Of a DNA stretch of 35,588 bases, positions 8,965-16,781 are shown in pieces. The stretch is from Ideonella sp. B508-1 (GTDB lineage Bacteria; Pseudomonadota; Gammaproteobacteria; Burkholderiales; Burkholderiaceae_C), in contig NZ_BADL01000592.1 in the NCBI RefSeq assembly GCF_000333615.1, positions 1-35,588 of the forward strand, written 5' to 3'. A program made the position numbers and the translations under genes. The notes under the pieces are model-generated. The model had not been told where the DNA came from, searched no databases, and worked only from the letters and a program-made list of their open reading frames with translations. The stretch's first letter is position 1. Each line of letters begins with the position of its first letter.

Positions 8965-10372
8965 TCCCATGGCCGCACGCTCACGCTGCTTCCCGCTCCA
9001 GGCCCTGACCCTGGCCACCCTCACGCTGCTGGCCAGCGGCTGCGCGGTCACCCGCACGCCCTACAGCGCACCCCAGCCGGCCGTGCCGGCGCAGTGGGAC
9101 ACCCCGAGCCCGGCCGCCCCTGCGGCGGCGGCCACCGACCGCTGGTGGAGCCGCTTCGACGACCCGACCCTGACCGCCCTGGTGGACGAAGCCTTGCGGC
9201 GCAACGCCGACATGGCGGTGGCCGCCCTGTCGGTGAAGCAGGCGCAGCTGGCTGCCGGCCTGGCCGACAACAACCGCTGGCCGGTGCCCAACGCCAGCCT
9301 CAGCAGCAGCTCGCAACGCACCATCAACCACGCTGGCGCCCGCAACCAGACCCACAGCGTCAGCGGGGGCGTGAGCTGGGAGGTGGATCTGTGGCAACGC
9401 CTGGCCGCGCTGGGCGACGCCGCCGAATGGGAGGCCCAGGCCACCGAGCAGGACCGCCAGGCCACCGCCCTGAGCCTGGCCGGCACCGTGGCCGAGGACT
9501 ACTGGCAGCTGGCCTACCTGAACCAGCGCGTGGCCAGCGCCCAGGCCAGCCTGGACTACGCGCAGCGCACGCGCGAGCTGGTGAAGGCCCAGTACGAAGC
9601 CGGTGCGGTCTCGGGCCTGGACCTGCAGCAGGCCGAGCAGACCGTGCTGAGCCAGCAGGCCAGCCTCTCGGCCCTGGCGGAGCAGCGCGCAGAAGCCCGG
9701 CACGCGCTGGTGATCCTGTTCGACCATGCGCCCAGCGCCGCGGCCCTGGCCGGCCTGCTGCCACAGGAGCCACAGACCCTGCCGGACCGGCCGCTGCCCG
9801 CCGTGGCCGCCGGCGTGCCGGCCGAGGTGCTGGGCCGCCGCCCCGACCTGCGCGCGGCCGAGCTGCGCCTGCGCGAAACCCTGGCCAGCAACGACGCCGC
9901 CGCGGCAGCCTACTACCCCACGCTGAGCCTGACGGGCACCCTGGGCAGCAGCAGCAATGCGCTGAGCAACCTGCTGTCCAACCCGGTGGGCACGCTGGGC
10001 GCGGGCCTGACCCTGCCCTTCCTGCGGGTGCGCGAGATGCACCTGAGCAACGCCAAGAACCAGGCGGCCTATGAAAGCGCCGTCATCGGCTACCGCCAGA
10101 CCCTCTACAGCGCCCTGGCCGATGTGCAGAACGCCCTGAGCAACCGCGAGGCCCTGGCCCGCCAGGGCGAGTGGCTGGCCGGCTCGCTGGCCGCCGCCCG
10201 CCAGGTCGAGGCCATGACCGAGGTGCGCTACCGCCACGGCGCCGTCGCACTCAAGGACTGGCTGGACGCGCAGGAAAGCCGCCGCACCGCCGAGGTGGCG
10301 CTGGCCGAGAACCAGCTGTCCCGCCTGCAGAACCAGGTGACGCTGTACCAGGCGCTGGGCGGCGGGGTCTGA
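8957..10372 (+). CDS. NodT-family outer-membrane efflux lipoprotein
   Basis: Outer-membrane channel completing the MacAB pump. The signal peptide ends in lipobox LLASGC, with the lipidated Cys at residue 29 counted from the GTG. Two OEP repeats follow, recognisable by [21 protein letters not shown], the ERRPDL-like [30 protein letters not shown] and the C-terminal [11 protein letters not shown]. It is 471 residues. The GTG at 8957 overlaps macB's end by 8 bases and has GGAGG nine bases upstream. The ATG at 8969 has no such site, so GTG is preferred. The gene's position makes it the dedicated outer-membrane partner of the upstream adaptor and ATPase. Confidence 0.92.
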   Translation: MIDPMAARSRCFPLQALTLATLTLLASGCAVTRTPYSAPQPAVPAQWDTPSPAAPAAAATDRWWSRFDDPTLTALVDEALRRNADMAVAALSVKQAQLAAGLADNNRWPVPNASLSSSSQRTINHAGARNQTHSVSGGVSWEVDLWQRLAALGDAAEWEAQATEQDRQATALSLAGTVAEDYWQLAYLNQRVASAQASLDYAQRTRELVKAQYEAGAVSGLDLQQAEQTVLSQQASLSALAEQRAEARHALVILFDHAPSAAALAGLLPQEPQTLPDRPLPAVAAGVPAEVLGRRPDLRAAELRLRETLASNDAAAAAYYPTLSLTGTLGSSSNALSNLLSNPVGTLGAGLTLPFLRVREMHLSNAKNQAAYESAVIGYRQTLYSALADVQNALSNREALARQGEWLAGSLAAARQVEAMTEVRYRHGAVALKDWLDAQESRRTAEVALAENQLSRLQNQVTLYQALGGGV

Positions 10373-10393
10373 GCGCCGGGGGCAGTGGTCAAC

Positions 10394-12760
10394 TCACTGG
10401 AGCGTGGAGAATCCCTGCGGTGACCACACCTGAAGAGAGCATCTTTCCGTCCCCGATGTCGAGGACACTGTGCTCACCAGCACTCGGCCATGGTCCATCG
10501 CGCTCAGTTTGGCTTCGTCCAAACCCAGAGAACCCTCCCGGACCTCGGCCTCAGGGCAACCGTTGGTGACAGTCCGAATGACAGGGGTGTAGGTGGCCAT
10601 GAAGGACCCTGTCTGATGATTCAGCAGCAAGTAACTGGGCAGTGAAGCAGCATTGCCGATGTCACACCAGTCCACCCCGGGAACCAAGGTCATGCAACTG
10701 TTCAAGGTGAAGGTCTGGAAGGTCAATTGACGTTTCGTGTCAAAGGTCAGCGCATCGAGAATCGAACCGTGATTTGTCAGGACCTCGCCATTCAGCTCTT
10801 GGGTACCCAAATCGTAAGTGCGCTCAAGCAGAGCCTGCTCCACATAGGCGGTGTTGCCTGCAGCAATTCGGTAGAGGCTCCCCGGAGAGCCTTGCGGGGT
10901 GGCGACCAGAAAGGCACCCTCGGTTGAAGTCCAGGACACCGTCTGGGGCCAGTAATAACCCCAGCCATAGTCTTGGGCATTGGAGCGCGGTGCATCGCGG
11001 AGCACGAGACTGGTGCCTTGATACATCAGCACGGCCCCCGTGCCCCCTGCCAGCAGACTGGATCCCGCCAACACCAGCACACGAGACGAGTCAAAGGGAT
11101 CGACAGCCATATCCCGCACCCGGTCATAGGCGCGTCCATAAGGATCGGAAGGGAGCACAAACCGTCGCACCTCCGTCAGACTGGCAATGTCCAGCACAAC
11201 GACATTCCCACCGTCTAGACCAACATACAGAAGCCGGCCATCAGACGACACAGCCAGACGGCCGGGAACGGCACCAAGGCTGACACTGCGCAACGTGGTC
11301 AGTGTCGCTGGATCCATCTCAAGCACCCGCCCACCTTGGTCCGAAGCAGCCACGTAAAGTTTGTCCGTGACAGCGTTGTGGACAGCGTGGCGATGACGCA
11401 AGCCCAGCGACGCGACATCCATGGCGCCCTCAATGGGCTGCACTGGCGAGGCAAGAAATTCACCGGATACGCTGTTGGCCGAGACGGACAGCGTCTCATG
11501 GGTAACGGTCCCGCCAGAGCGCAGCAGACCATCCGCCTCGATCCGCACAGGCCCGCGGCCGGGACTGAACCAACGCTGTTCCCGCACCAACACATCCGCT
11601 TGTGCGTTCGACCGCGTGTCCAGCATGGCGATCTCGTAATCCACCACCACACGTGCGGCAGACACTGTCGTCCCGAGCGCCTGCACGGCAGACATGGGAT
11701 AGGTGTAGCGGGTGATCTTCACGGACGCATGGATTCCGTTGTCTGCCTGAAGCACCACGCGAGGTTCATCCACCAGCACCCGAGTCCCGACCTGCAGAGG
11801 AAACTCCATCAGCGGCAAGGGCCCCATCTGGCTCAGCAACTGCTCCAACTGACTTTCAGTCAACGGATCGAAAGTCAGGGACACACCGTCACGTTGGACG
11901 CCATACGTTTCGTTGACATCTGGTGTATTGGCGAACAGCAAGGTGCAGAAGCGGGACAGCCCCTGCGATGCGTCGCAGCGCCCAGTTACAGGCGTGGACG
12001 TGGCTACACCGTTTTGGACCACCGACATCGTCCACGACACATCGTTGACAGGCAGCATTCCAGCCACATCGCCGGACCCCATTTCCGGGGATGCCAATGC
12101 CAGATTTCTCAGCTGAGCATTCCAAGCTGCACGCGTTCGAAGATCTTCCACCACGGCCTTGACTGCAGCGGTTGTCCCGAGATTGCCGTAGGAACCCTCC
12201 CAGACCGTACTTGCATCCTGCTGCGCCCCTGCCAAATCCCCCTCGGAGAGTTCATGCCCGGGAAACGCTCCGATGACTTGCAACCGGTGGATTTCCGCTA
12301 AGGCCGCCTCGGTTCCCGGAGTCACGCTGGTCCATCCCGAAGCGAAAGCCCGCAATTGCGAGCCGTCGGTCAAGGTAACCCGCAGCCACAGACGCGAAGC
12401 CGAAACTGCCGTCCGCGGATCCGGCAGTGAAAATGCGCCGCCCGCCTGCGTTCTCGCACTGGCCAAGACCACCGGTTGCAGCGGCTGCTGCGATGCGTCA
12501 AGCAATTCCACCAGAAGACCAGCGGGCGCCGCCTGTTCACTGGCGACCAAAACCTCCCCATTCTGAAAGCCAGGGGTAGCCGTCCTCGCAGGAAGAGCAT
12601 CCGGTGCCGGCATAGAAAACCCGGCGCTCCGAACCAAAGTGGGAAACCCCGCGGTGTCACCTCCAGGCGCTTCAACGTTGGTTGCTGAAGACCCTCCGCC
12701 CCCGCACCCAGCAACCAATGCACCCAGCAACCCAATTGCTGCAAGCCAGTTCAGCCTCAT
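10394..12760 (-). CDS. Large secreted lipoprotein with beta-propeller-like repeats, function unknown
   Basis: 788 residues with a clear lipoprotein signal (LLGALVAGC, Cys 19, followed by Gly/Ser), so probably anchored outside the cytoplasm. About residues 60-130 resemble a carboxypeptidase-regulatory-like beta domain (GLLVELLDASQQPLQPV...AGGAFSLPDP). The C-terminal third contains WD/YVTN-like blades: NAVTDKLYVAASD...GRVLEMDPATLTTLRSVSLG, then LAVSSDGRLLYVGLDGGNVVVLDIASLTEVRRF. Several Cys residues could form disulfides. A strong ribosome-binding site (GGGGGGAG, four bases from ATG) marks the start. Base composition is clearly lower in GC than its neighbours: about 60% in a counted 60-base line here against about 77% in a line of the NodT gene. 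Codon use looks less third-position GC-biased. It stands alone, convergent with the efflux operon. I do not recognise the family. Confidence 0.85.
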   Translation of the reverse strand: MRLNWLAAIGLLGALVAGCGGGGSSATNVEAPGGDTAGFPTLVRSAGFSMPAPDALPARTATPGFQNGEVLVASEQAAPAGLLVELLDASQQPLQPVVLASARTQAGGAFSLPDPRTAVSASRLWLRVTLTDGSQLRAFASGWTSVTPGTEAALAEIHRLQVIGAFPGHELSEGDLAGAQQDASTVWEGSYGNLGTTAAVKAVVEDLRTRAAWNAQLRNLALASPEMGSGDVAGMLPVNDVSWTMSVVQNGVATSTPVTGRCDASQGLSRFCTLLFANTPDVNETYGVQRDGVSLTFDPLTESQLEQLLSQMGPLPLMEFPLQVGTRVLVDEPRVVLQADNGIHASVKITRYTYPMSAVQALGTTVSAARVVVDYEIAMLDTRSNAQADVLVREQRWFSPGRGPVRIEADGLLRSGGTVTHETLSVSANSVSGEFLASPVQPIEGAMDVASLGLRHRHAVHNAVTDKLYVAASDQGGRVLEMDPATLTTLRSVSLGAVPGRLAVSSDGRLLYVGLDGGNVVVLDIASLTEVRRFVLPSDPYGRAYDRVRDMAVDPFDSSRVLVLAGSSLLAGGTGAVLMYQGTSLVLRDAPRSNAQDYGWGYYWPQTVSWTSTEGAFLVATPQGSPGSLYRIAAGNTAYVEQALLERTYDLGTQELNGEVLTNHGSILDALTFDTKRQLTFQTFTLNSCMTLVPGVDWCDIGNAASLPSYLLLNHQTGSFMATYTPVIRTVTNGCPEAEVREGSLGLDEAKLSAMDHGRVLVSTVSSTSGTERCSLQVWSPQGFSTLQ

Positions 12761-12869
12761 CTAACTCCCCCCAAACAAGCATGGTGCAAGTTTAGGTTCA
12801 CACTGCTTTACAGAGAGATCGCGATCGCTATGAAAGTTGGGAGATATCGACCATGAGCAGTATGGATCT
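12761..12869. other. Low-GC intergenic gap with a GATCGCGATC palindrome
   Basis: Gap of 109 bases between the start of the propeller lipoprotein and the 3' end of the Tat-like protein gene, both on the minus strand. It holds the lipoprotein's ribosome-binding site and presumably its promoter. A 10-bp palindrome GATCGCGATC lies around 12821-12832. No intrinsic terminator with a T-run is evident for the MocR-coupled gene that reads into it. Confidence 0.4.
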
Positions 12870-13430
12870 TCAGGGTTGACTGACAGGCGGGCCCTGCAGT
12901 GCCATCTGCAGCGCCGCAGCATCCGGCAGGAAGCGGATGTCGGTCACCTCCAGCGCCTCCAGCTGGATCAGCGTGGCCTGGCCGGCCTGGCGCGGCAGGT
13001 CGGCGGTCTCGGCCTCGTCCTGCACAAGGCCCAGCGAAAACGGCAGCGCCCTCAGCTTGGGCAGGGCAAACATGCGGGTGATCAGCGCTGGCATGGCGCT
13101 CAGGTCGACCAACACGATGACGTGGTGCTGAGCCAGGGCGGCTGCACCCCACTCCGCCAGCAGCGGGTGAACCCAGGCACTGGCCTGGCGGTCCGCGGTG
13201 AAGACGATGGCCCGCACCGAGGCATCCAGCCGCACCGGGTCGGCATTGGCGTCCCGCAGGGTGCGCGCCGGTAACCGGGTGCCCAAGATGGCGGGCGAAC
13301 TGGGGATGACCGGCGGCGTGTCCTCAGCCGCCCGCCCCCTGCGACCGACCGCGGTGGCCGCGAGGGCCAGCGCGATACGGAGCATCCGGCGACGTGACCG
13401 ATGTGCGGCAGAGGACGGAATGGTGCTCAT
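12870..13430 (-). CDS. Putative Tat-exported periplasmic protein, function unknown
   Basis: 186 residues. The N-terminus carries a twin-arginine-like motif (SRRRMLR, residues 12-18) followed by a short hydrophobic stretch IALALAATAV and a cleavage-like region ending RAAED. The mature part has a layout that suggests a thioredoxin-like fold: LGTRLPARTLRDANADPVRLD, then a strand AIVFTADRQASAW and a strand HVIVLVDLSAMP. There is no CxxC motif, so it is unlikely to be a redox protein. The start is set by the ATGA overlap (13427-13430) with the MocR regulator's stop, so translation of the two is coupled. No function can be assigned from sequence; a role tied to the regulator's pathway is inference only. 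Confidence 0.75.
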   Translation of the reverse strand: MSTIPSSAAHRSRRRMLRIALALAATAVGRRGRAAEDTPPVIPSSPAILGTRLPARTLRDANADPVRLDASVRAIVFTADRQASAWVHPLLAEWGAAALAQHHVIVLVDLSAMPALITRMFALPKLRALPFSLGLVQDEAETADLPRQAGQATLIQLEALEVTDIRFLPDAAALQMALQGPPVSQP

Positions 13431-14884
13431 GGCCCGATCGTAGCGGCCTCGCGTGCCAACCCGCAGGCCAGCGTCCCCACCCGCTTCAGGCCGGCGCGCT
13501 GCGCGTCGTCCCAGCGGCCCCCCACACCCAGGCGGATGAAGCGGCGGTAGCGGTCGGTGGCGCTGAACATGGTGCCCGGGGCGATGCAGATGCGCTCGGC
13601 CAGGCAGGCGCGGTACAGGGCCATCGAATCGACGCCCTCGGGCAGTTCCACCCACAGGATGTAGCCGCCGGGCGGATCGGTCACCCGGCTGCCCTTGGGA
13701 AAGTGGCGGGCGATCAGGTCGCGCGCCTCGTCCACCCGGGCGGCGATGGTGCTGCGCAGCGCCCGGTAGCCGGCCTCGATGCCGGGCTGGGTCAGCAGAT
13801 CGGCCAGGGCGCGCTCCAGGATGACCGCCTGCCCGCCCGAAGTGGTGGCCTTCATGCGGGAGAGCTTGTCCAGCCAGCGCCCCGGCGCCACCCAGCCCAG
13901 GCGCAGGCCCGGGGCGATGGTCTTGCTGAAGGAGCCGCAGAGCATCACATGGCCGCTGGGGTCGAAGGAGGCCACGGCGCGGCGCTTGTCCTCCTGCTCG
14001 ACCAGGTCGTTGTAGAGCACATCCTCGATCAGCGGGATGCCGCGCTCGGCCACCATCTGGGCCAGGCGCTTGCGCTCGGCCAGCGGCATGCAGGCGCCCA
14101 GCGGGTTGCTCAGCGTGGGCACAATGAGCACCGCCTTGACCGGCTGGGTGTCGAAGGCCAGCTGCAGTGCGTCCACCGACAGGCCGGTGCGCGGATGCGT
14201 GGGAATCTCCAGCACGCGCAGGTGCAGGTTCTCGACGATCTCCAGCAGACCGAAGTAGGTGGGCGACTCCAGCGCCACCACATCGCCCGGCTTGGTCACC
14301 GCGCGCAGGCACAGGCTGATCGACTCCAGGCAGCTGTTGGTGATGACGATGTCCTTGGCCTCGTGGCCGCAGCCCATGCGCAGGGTGTGACGGGCCACCG
14401 CGCGACGCAGCGATTCGTCGCCCGGCCCCAGCGGGTACTGGCACAAGGTGCTGCGGTGGCGCTGGGTGGCCCGGCTGACGGCCCGGCGCACCCGCTCCTC
14501 GTCGAACAGGTCGGGCGTGGGGCAGGCGGCGCCGAAGGAAATGTGGTCTTCCCTGGTGGCCAGGCGCATGACCTCGTTGGCCATGGCGCTGACGTCCACG
14601 TCCAGCGTGGCCACCGGCGGCAGCGAGGGCTCCGGCTCCGGCAGACGGCGGGGCCGGGCGGCCACGAAGTAGCCGGAACGGGCCCGGGCTTCGATCAGCC
14701 GGGCGTCCTCCAGCGTGCGGTAGGCCTGCACCACCGTGGCCTGCGACACGCCGCGCTCGCGCGCCAGCGCGCGCACCGAGGGAATGCGCTCGCCGCGGGC
14801 CAGCGTGCCGGCCCGGATCGGCGCGGCCAGGGACTCGGCGATCTGCAGATACAGGGTGTCGGTGGCGCTGCTGAGAGAAGGCAT
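13427..14884 (-). CDS. MocR-family (GntR + class I aminotransferase) PLP-dependent regulator
   Basis: Transcription factor made of an N-terminal winged helix fused to a PLP aminotransferase-like domain. The DNA-binding part spans about residues 8-75 (LYLQIAESLAAPIRAGTLARGERIPSVRALARERGVSQATVVQAYRTLE). The C-terminal domain has NPLGACMPLAERKRLAQ, the tyrosine region IEDVLYNDL and the PLP-binding lysine K321 in GSFSKTIAPGLRLGW. It is 485 residues, usual for MocR. Members sense PLP or amino-compound metabolites and often control a divergently transcribed gene. Here that is the DUF2917 gene at 15037, while the gene at 13430 is translationally coupled downstream. The starts are separated by 152 bases carrying a candidate operator. 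Confidence 0.93.
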   Translation of the reverse strand: MPSLSSATDTLYLQIAESLAAPIRAGTLARGERIPSVRALARERGVSQATVVQAYRTLEDARLIEARARSGYFVAARPRRLPEPEPSLPPVATLDVDVSAMANEVMRLATREDHISFGAACPTPDLFDEERVRRAVSRATQRHRSTLCQYPLGPGDESLRRAVARHTLRMGCGHEAKDIVITNSCLESISLCLRAVTKPGDVVALESPTYFGLLEIVENLHLRVLEIPTHPRTGLSVDALQLAFDTQPVKAVLIVPTLSNPLGACMPLAERKRLAQMVAERGIPLIEDVLYNDLVEQEDKRRAVASFDPSGHVMLCGSFSKTIAPGLRLGWVAPGRWLDKLSRMKATTSGGQAVILERALADLLTQPGIEAGYRALRSTIAARVDEARDLIARHFPKGSRVTDPPGGYILWVELPEGVDSMALYRACLAERICIAPGTMFSATDRYRRFIRLGVGGRWDDAQRAGLKRVGTLACGLAREAATIGP

Positions 14885-14893
14885 GGGCCGATT

Positions 14894-14926
14894 CTGTATG
14901 GGTCATCCCCGCCCAAACCAGTACAG
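14894..14926. promoter_or_regulatory. Candidate MocR operator in the divergent promoter region
   Basis: CTGTATGGGT (14894-14903) and ACCAGTACAG (14917-14926) form an inverted repeat matching at 8 of 10 positions. It lies 10 to 42 bases upstream of the MocR start codon, between the divergent regulator and DUF2917 genes. Placement suggests autoregulation and possibly control of both promoters. No convincing -35/-10 pair could be picked. Confidence 0.4.
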
Positions 14927-15036
14927 ATGCACCCGAACCGGACCAGCACAGCCGCGCCGCGGGCCCGGGTGTGGCCCCCGCACTGGGGCCCGTCTGTGGC
15001 TGGGCCGCGGGCAGGCCGCGCCCTACCGTGGAGGCC

Positions 15037-15348
15037 ATGAACACGCTGCCCCTTTCCCCGCCTTCCGCCCTGCGGCGCGACCGCAGCCCCCAACCCGCCG
15101 CGCCACGCCTGCCGCTGGAGCTGGGCCCACCCACGGTGGCCCTGGCGCCGGCCGAGGTGCTCAGCCGCAGCGGCGTGGCCGGCGCCCGGCTCCAGGTGCT
15201 GGCCGGCCGGGTCTGGCTGACCGAGACGGGCGATGCCGGCGACCATGTGCTCTCGACCGGCGAGCAGCACACGGTGCGCGGCCCGGGCCGGGTGGTGGTC
15301 GAGGCCCTGGGGCCGGAAGTGGCCGTGCTGGCCTGGCAGATCGGTTGA
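15037..15348 (+). CDS. DUF2917 domain protein
   Basis: 103-residue protein whose C-terminal 70 residues match the DUF2917 pattern. They include a small beta-rich, cupin-like stretch: ARLQVLAGRVWLTETGDAGDHVLSTGEQHTVRGPGRVVVEAL. No signal peptide is seen, so it is probably cytoplasmic. The start ATG has GGAGG almost immediately before it; an open frame extends further upstream (to 14971) but into the shared promoter region. The family is common in Burkholderiales and has no assigned function. Divergence from the MocR gene suggests it is a regulatory target. Confidence 0.82.
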   Translation: MNTLPLSPPSALRRDRSPQPAAPRLPLELGPPTVALAPAEVLSRSGVAGARLQVLAGRVWLTETGDAGDHVLSTGEQHTVRGPGRVVVEALGPEVAVLAWQIG

Positions 15349-15384
15349 AGCCGACTTGACCTGACACGCCACGTGTGCGCAACG

Positions 15385-15402
15385 GGCGGCTAATATGCCG
15401 CC
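15385..15402 (+). promoter_or_regulatory. Small hairpin enclosing a -10-like TAATAT upstream of lpxO
   Basis: GGCGGC (15385-15390) and GCCGCC (15397-15402) are a perfect inverted repeat flanking TAATAT. The AT core is conspicuous in this GC-rich DNA and lies 31 bases before the lpxO ATG. That fits a -10 element or an operator overlapping one. The nearest -35-like boxes (TTGACC at 15356, CTGACA at 15361) are too far away for standard spacing, so the promoter call is weak. Confidence 0.3.
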
Positions 15403-15426
15403 TTTACGCTCGAAAACGTGTCACTC

Positions 15427-16344
15427 ATGGAAGCTTGGATGCCCCCGCTGCGCTACTGGGTCCTGGCCATCTTCGTCGCCTCGGCGCTCTATGCCCACTT
15501 CCGAGGCAAGGTGCGTTTCGGCCTCGTGCGGGCCCTGACCGACTTCACCGTGCTGCTGGCCCCGGTCAACGCGCTGCTGTTCCTGGGCTCCAAGGTGCCG
15601 GCCACGGCCTTCCTCGAGCCCAAGGACTTCCCGGAACTGAAGCCCCTGCAGGACCACTGGCAGGAGATCCGCGAGGAGGCCCTGCGCCTGAACGACGAGG
15701 GCTTCATCAAGGCCGCCGAGGGCTACACCGACATCGGCTTCAACTCCTTCTTCCGCACCGGCTGGAAACGCTTCTACCTGAAGTGGTACGGCGAGGACCT
15801 GCCCTCGGCCATGAAGCTGTGCCCGCGCACGGTGGAACTGGTCAACCAGATTCCGGGCATCAAGGCCGCGATGTTCACCTCGCTGCCGCCGGGCGCACGC
15901 CTGGTGCGTCACCGCGACCCCTTCGCCGGCTCCATCCGCTACCACCTGGGCCTGGTCACCCCCAACTCGGGCGACTGCTTCATCGAGGTCGACGGCGAGC
16001 GCCGGTCCTGGTACGACGGCGAGCCGATGATGTTCGACGAGACCTTCATCCACTTCGCCGAGAACAAGACCGACCACCAGCGCGTGATCCTGTTCTGCGA
16101 TGTGGAGCGCCCGGTCTACACCGCGCCCCTGGCCTGGTTCAACCGCTTCTTCGGCCGCATCGTGCTGAATGCCGCGCGCACCCAGAACGTCGAAGGCGAG
16201 TCGATCGGCATGGTCAACAAGATCTTTGCCCACGGCTACAAGCTGCGCCTGGCCGGCAAGGCCCTGAAGGCCAAGTCCCGGCCCACCTACTACGTGCTCA
16301 AGTGGGTGGCCATCCTGGGCGCGCTGTACCTGATCTTCCGTTGA
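15427..16344 (+). CDS. lpxO: Lipid A 2-hydroxylase LpxO (Fe(II)/2-oxoglutarate dioxygenase)
   Basis: Adds a 2-hydroxyl group to a secondary acyl chain of lipid A at the inner membrane, using oxygen, Fe(II) and 2-oxoglutarate. It belongs to the aspartyl/asparaginyl beta-hydroxylase family. The N-terminal membrane anchor (YWVLAIFVASALYAHFRGKVRF) and the blocks GFNSFFRTGWKRFYLKWY, SIRYHLGLVTPNSGDC and ETFIHFAEN resemble Salmonella LpxO throughout. The metal triad is visible as H162 and D164 in HRDP and H209 in FIHFAEN. A second hydrophobic segment closes the protein (WVAILGALYLIF). It is 305 residues from this ATG; an in-frame GTG nine bases upstream is an alternative start. The gene after it starts 14 bases downstream. 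Confidence 0.92.
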   Translation: MEAWMPPLRYWVLAIFVASALYAHFRGKVRFGLVRALTDFTVLLAPVNALLFLGSKVPATAFLEPKDFPELKPLQDHWQEIREEALRLNDEGFIKAAEGYTDIGFNSFFRTGWKRFYLKWYGEDLPSAMKLCPRTVELVNQIPGIKAAMFTSLPPGARLVRHRDPFAGSIRYHLGLVTPNSGDCFIEVDGERRSWYDGEPMMFDETFIHFAENKTDHQRVILFCDVERPVYTAPLAWFNRFFGRIVLNAARTQNVEGESIGMVNKIFAHGYKLRLAGKALKAKSRPTYYVLKWVAILGALYLIFR

Positions 16345-16357
16345 ACGCGGCCCGGCC

Positions 16358-16744
16358 GTGATCGCCCTGCTCTGGACCGTCACCGCCCTGGGCCTGGCGC
16401 TCTGGAGCGGGGCCATCTGGGCACTGTGGGCGCTGCTGAGCCACGACCCGAGCTGGGTGGGCAGCTTGCGCGAGTGGCTGGACGCCAGCCCCGCCGCCGG
16501 TTGGTTGGACCATTGGCTGCCCGGCTGGGACGCCCTGCTGGCCGCGCTGATCCAGCTTCTGCAGGCGGTGCTGCGCGGCGTGTCCGCCTGGATCCCCTGG
16601 CTGCTGGGCGCCGTCTGGGCCCTGGGCAGCCTGCTCGCCCTGGCCCTGGCCGGCCTGCTGCACTGGGCCATCCGCATCGGCAGCCGACCGCCCCGCCCCA
16701 CGGTTCAGGGCCCCGCCACCACACCGCCCCCCACTGCCGCATGA
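16358..16744 (+). CDS. Small hydrophobic membrane protein, function unknown
   Basis: 128 residues with three hydrophobic segments (about residues 3-28, 57-75 and 79-106) and a Pro/Thr-rich C-terminal tail. It is unusually rich in Trp (WSGAIWALWALL, WLDHWLPGWDALL). The start is a GTG 14 bases after lpxO's stop, so it is probably translated from the lpxO message. No family is recognised. An envelope role alongside LpxO is only suggested by position. Confidence 0.7.
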   Translation: MIALLWTVTALGLALWSGAIWALWALLSHDPSWVGSLREWLDASPAAGWLDHWLPGWDALLAALIQLLQAVLRGVSAWIPWLLGAVWALGSLLALALAGLLHWAIRIGSRPPRPTVQGPATTPPPTAA

Positions 16745-16781
16745 GTGCAGCCGGGCACCGCATTTGCTAGCCCGCTGCACC

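Noticed and set aside
5724..10372. Assignment of the MacAB-NodT operon as a siderophore exporter (PvdRT-OpmQ)
   Set aside because: Gene order matches, but no siderophore biosynthesis or iron-regulated site is in the window, so the substrate is left open.
12870..15272. 800-codon minus-strand frame across the MocR gene
   Set aside because: Only its last 187 codons (from 13430) are a real gene. The rest is a shifted-frame shadow of the MocR regulator and of the upstream region.
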